Source: Taibaiella lutea (GTDB taxonomy: Bacteria; Bacteroidota; Bacteroidia; Chitinophagales; Chitinophagaceae). From it: DNA of 64,000 nt. The DNA lies in the NCBI RefSeq assembly GCF_008629695.1, contig NZ_VWSH01000002.1, positions 217,410-281,409 of the forward strand, read 5' to 3'. A model generated the notes under the pieces. The model did not search any database and was not told where the DNA came from. It saw only the letters and a list, made by a program, of their open reading frames with translations. The position numbers and the translations under genes are program-made. Shown piece after piece: positions 62,022 to 64,000 of the stretch. The first letter of the stretch is position 1. The number at the start of each line of letters is the position of its first letter.

Positions 62022-63098
62022 TTAAAATTGTTCATACAGCTTTCGTAATCGTTCCCTGCTCATTTGCTCCTGCCAGTTTTTGCCTAATGCATTTTCCCAT
62101 AACGGCACCAGGCCCAAAGATACATCTATCATTTTCTCAAAATCGGCATCAGTCAGACCTTTTGTGATACCCTGCGGAATTTCGATATTATGCAGTTTCA
62201 CCATCTCCTTAAATTTGGCCACACCTTCCGGATAAAATTCTTCCAACTTATCAAAGACAATGCAATTACCTATTCCATGCTTGGTGCCCAATACATAAGA
62301 AAGGCCATAGCTTACTGCATGTGCCACGCCAACCTGCGAATAAGCAATGCTCATGCCGCCTGCATAAGAAGCCATCATCAGTTTCTCATCCGATTCTTCA
62401 TCCCAGTCAGAACGATGCAGGAATATTTCTTCGCACATGTCCTGCGCCTTTTCGCCATAAGCTTTGCTGAATGCATTTAAATAAGTGCCGGTCAAAGATT
62501 CCACGCAATGAATAAAGCAATCCATAGCCGTGTAAAAACGCTGATTTACCGGAACTGTTTTGCACAACTCAGGATCCAGCAAAATCTGATCAAATGGGGT
62601 GAAATCAGAATTCATGCCCAATTTACGAACCGGTCCCGTAAGAACAGTGGTGCGGCTTACCTCTGCGCCTGTACCTGAAATAGTGGGGATTCCCGCTTTA
62701 TAAACTCCGGGAAATTTCACCAGATCCCAGCCCTGATAATCGGCAGATGAACCCGGATTAGTCATCATCAGCGAAACAGCTTTGGTCATATCCATAACAC
62801 TGCCGCCACCAATACCAATAATGCCGCTGATAGTGCCGAATTCATCCTTTAAATCGTCACGTAACGCATCAACATAAGTTGTCTTCGGTTCATGTGTAAC
62901 ATCAATATAAACTACTTTATCTTTTCCAAGCAATGGAATACGGGCAAGGAATGCAGCATCATTCTCGAAATAATGATCGACAAAAAATATCATAGGTGCA
63001 TCGTCTTTGCGTTGCGGCGCCAGTATTTCGTTTAGTTGGTTGAATGCACCACGACCATACACCACGTAGTCAACCATTTTAAAATTTCTGAATGTCAT
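62022..63098 (-). CDS. kdnB: Kdo 8-oxidase (iron-type alcohol dehydrogenase)
   Basis: A 358-residue group III (iron) alcohol dehydrogenase. GIGGGSVMDMTKAVSL binds NAD; TISGTGAEVSRTTVLTG and the metal site (DCFIHCVESLTG, GVAHAVSYGLSYVLG, TKHGIGNCIVF) are clear. It starts 67 bases after kdsB. This family member, paired with kdsB, is KdnB of Shewanella, which oxidises the 8-hydroxyl of Kdo so that an aminotransferase (KdnA) can make 8-amino-Kdo. No KdnA is in the window; it may be outside. Confidence 0.82.
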   Translation of the reverse strand: MTFRNFKMVDYVVYGRGAFNQLNEILAPQRKDDAPMIFFVDHYFENDAAFLARIPLLGKDKVVYIDVTHEPKTTYVDALRDDLKDEFGTISGIIGIGGGSVMDMTKAVSLMMTNPGSSADYQGWDLVKFPGVYKAGIPTISGTGAEVSRTTVLTGPVRKLGMNSDFTPFDQILLDPELCKTVPVNQRFYTAMDCFIHCVESLTGTYLNAFSKAYGEKAQDMCEEIFLHRSDWDEESDEKLMMASYAGGMSIAYSQVGVAHAVSYGLSYVLGTKHGIGNCIVFDKLEEFYPEGVAKFKEMVKLHNIEIPQGITKGLTDADFEKMIDVSLGLVPLWENALGKNWQEQMSRERLRKLYEQF

Positions 63099-63165
63099 AT
63101 TTGGATTTGAGATTTGTATTTGAAAATTTGAGCTTTGACCAACCCACTATATCCGGGTTGAAATT

Positions 63166-63909
63166 TTATTCACGTATTTTTTTAAGATACGCTTCTGCCT
63201 TTATTAAATCTTCCGGTGTATCAATTTCCACACCCATGTATTCTGTAATAACCATTTTCATTTTGATGCCGTTTTCCAGATAACGTAAGCATTCTATCTT
63301 TTCGGCTATTTCCAGCGGGCTCATGGGCATTTGTGTGAAATCTATTAAAGTCTTTCTCCGGAAAGCATAAATCCCGATATGTTCATAATAGACCGGTGTC
63401 AGGTTCTTCTCTCTCGGATATGGAATAACAGAACGTGAAAAAAACAAGGCATTCATTTTTAAATCCACAGCCACCTTTACATAGTTAGGATCCTGGATAG
63501 CCGATTCCTCTTTCAAAATCTGCATCAGAGAAGCTACGCCAATCTCCTTATTGTCTTCCTCTTCAAAAACCTGCAATAGTTTTTGCATTGGTTCCTTTTG
63601 TGTAAAAGGCTCATCTCCCTGCACATTCACAATAATTGAAGCATCGGGAAAATAAGGTAACGCTTCGGCAATTCTGTCCGTCCCGCATTCATGCTCTTGC
63701 TGACTCATAATAGCTTTACCGCCGTTGGAAGTTATTTCATCGTAAATAATCCTGCTATCGCAAATGACAGCGACATCATCAAAAAGGCCTGTATTCACGG
63801 TTGATTCATACGTGGTAAAAATGACCGATTTGCCATTCAGCTGCTGCATAAGCTTTCCGGGGAAACGGGTTGCGGCATATCGTGCAGGTATTAAAGCTAT
63901 TTTCTTCAA
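63166..63909 (-). CDS. kdsB: 3-deoxy-manno-octulosonate (or 8-amino-Kdo) cytidylyltransferase
   Basis: A 247-residue enzyme that activates Kdo as CMP-Kdo for lipopolysaccharide. LIPARYAATRFPGKLM binds CTP; QEHECGTDRIAEA, VNVQGDEPF and GIYAFRR are family signatures. Length is normal. With the Kdo 8-oxidase gene downstream it may prefer 8-amino-Kdo. Confidence 0.9.
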   Translation of the reverse strand: MKKIALIPARYAATRFPGKLMQQLNGKSVIFTTYESTVNTGLFDDVAVICDSRIIYDEITSNGGKAIMSQQEHECGTDRIAEALPYFPDASIIVNVQGDEPFTQKEPMQKLLQVFEEEDNKEIGVASLMQILKEESAIQDPNYVKVAVDLKMNALFFSRSVIPYPREKNLTPVYYEHIGIYAFRRKTLIDFTQMPMSPLEIAEKIECLRYLENGIKMKMVITEYMGVEIDTPEDLIKAEAYLKKIRE

Positions 63910-63951
63910 AAAGGAATTATTTTTTTATTATTATTCAAATGAATCCAGTTG

Positions 63952-63960
63952 GCAAAGGTC
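63952..63960 (-). promoter_or_regulatory. candidate -7 box of kdsB
   Basis: GACCTTTGC on the minus strand, a variant of TAnnTTTG, about 43 bases before the kdsB ATG. Confidence 0.35.
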
Positions 63961-64000
63961 GTAATTTAAGTAGTATTTCTGCAATGGAAAATTGCAATCT

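Noticed and set aside
63941-64000. Short plus-strand frame starting MNPVGKGRNLSS at the right edge
   Set aside because: Only 60 bases are visible and it overlaps the likely kdsB promoter; there is not enough sequence to support a gene.

Overview
The window is a stretch of a Bacteroidota chromosome, most likely a member of the Chitinophagaceae or a close relative. The evidence is a set of secreted proteins ending in type IX secretion (T9SS) sorting domains, an SprB-repeat protein with a CHU_C-type tail, TonB-dependent and Oar-like receptors, DUF2461 and DUF922 genes, promoter -7 boxes of the TAnnTTTG kind, and a moderate to low G+C content. No rRNA, CRISPR array, prophage or insertion sequence was seen. 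Two identical tRNA-Phe genes are present.

Layout. 1-1.9 kb: the start of a VKOR-family thiol oxidase that runs off the left edge, with two tandem copies of a double-glycine-leader, four-cysteine secreted peptide just upstream, then an NTF2-like protein. 2-4.5 kb: methionine aminopeptidase, a 21-bp minisatellite that stays open as heptads, a helical protein of unknown function and an XRE regulator, with REP-like palindromes between them. 4.8-9.5 kb: an accessory island with a large lipoprotein of polymorphic-toxin build (glycine hinge and AT-rich papain-like C-terminal module), two candidate immunity genes and three further secreted proteins. 9.6-19.6 kb: DUF3095 protein, ECF sigma plus cupin-type anti-sigma factor, a secreted cupredoxin, a T9SS endonuclease and an Oar-like receptor.

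19.7-28.4 kb: one minus-strand surface-sugar operon. It encodes a glycosyltransferase-like protein, an SpsF-type cytidylyltransferase, a split transketolase, a class III aminotransferase, an SDR, a HAD phosphatase fused to a NeuB-type synthase, a fatty-acid-hydroxylase-family membrane protein and an SMR protein. Together these look like a route to an unusual CMP-activated ulosonic acid. 28.7-32.4 kb: a secreted alkaline-phosphatase-superfamily protein and housekeeping or unknown genes.

32.8-50.2 kb: a probable organophosphonate or phosphoester utilisation region. It has an OPA-type transporter, a phosphonate-associated alcohol dehydrogenase and a PhnX-like HAD hydrolase, then two LamG-type T9SS proteins and a secreted phosphodiesterase. 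A TonB receptor is transcribed divergently, and a propeller-type histidine kinase with a LytTR regulator follows. A nearly identical 19-bp element lies in opposite orientation in front of the phosphodiesterase and receptor genes.

50.6-64 kb: a T9SS carbohydrate-binding-like protein, an AraC-controlled oxidoreductase operon with a direct-repeat operator candidate, the tRNA-Phe pair, dnaN, a stand-alone C-terminal synthetase half of CarB, a GreA-C-like protein, the SprB-repeat protein, and a kdsB-kdnB pair that predicts 8-amino-Kdo in the lipopolysaccharide.
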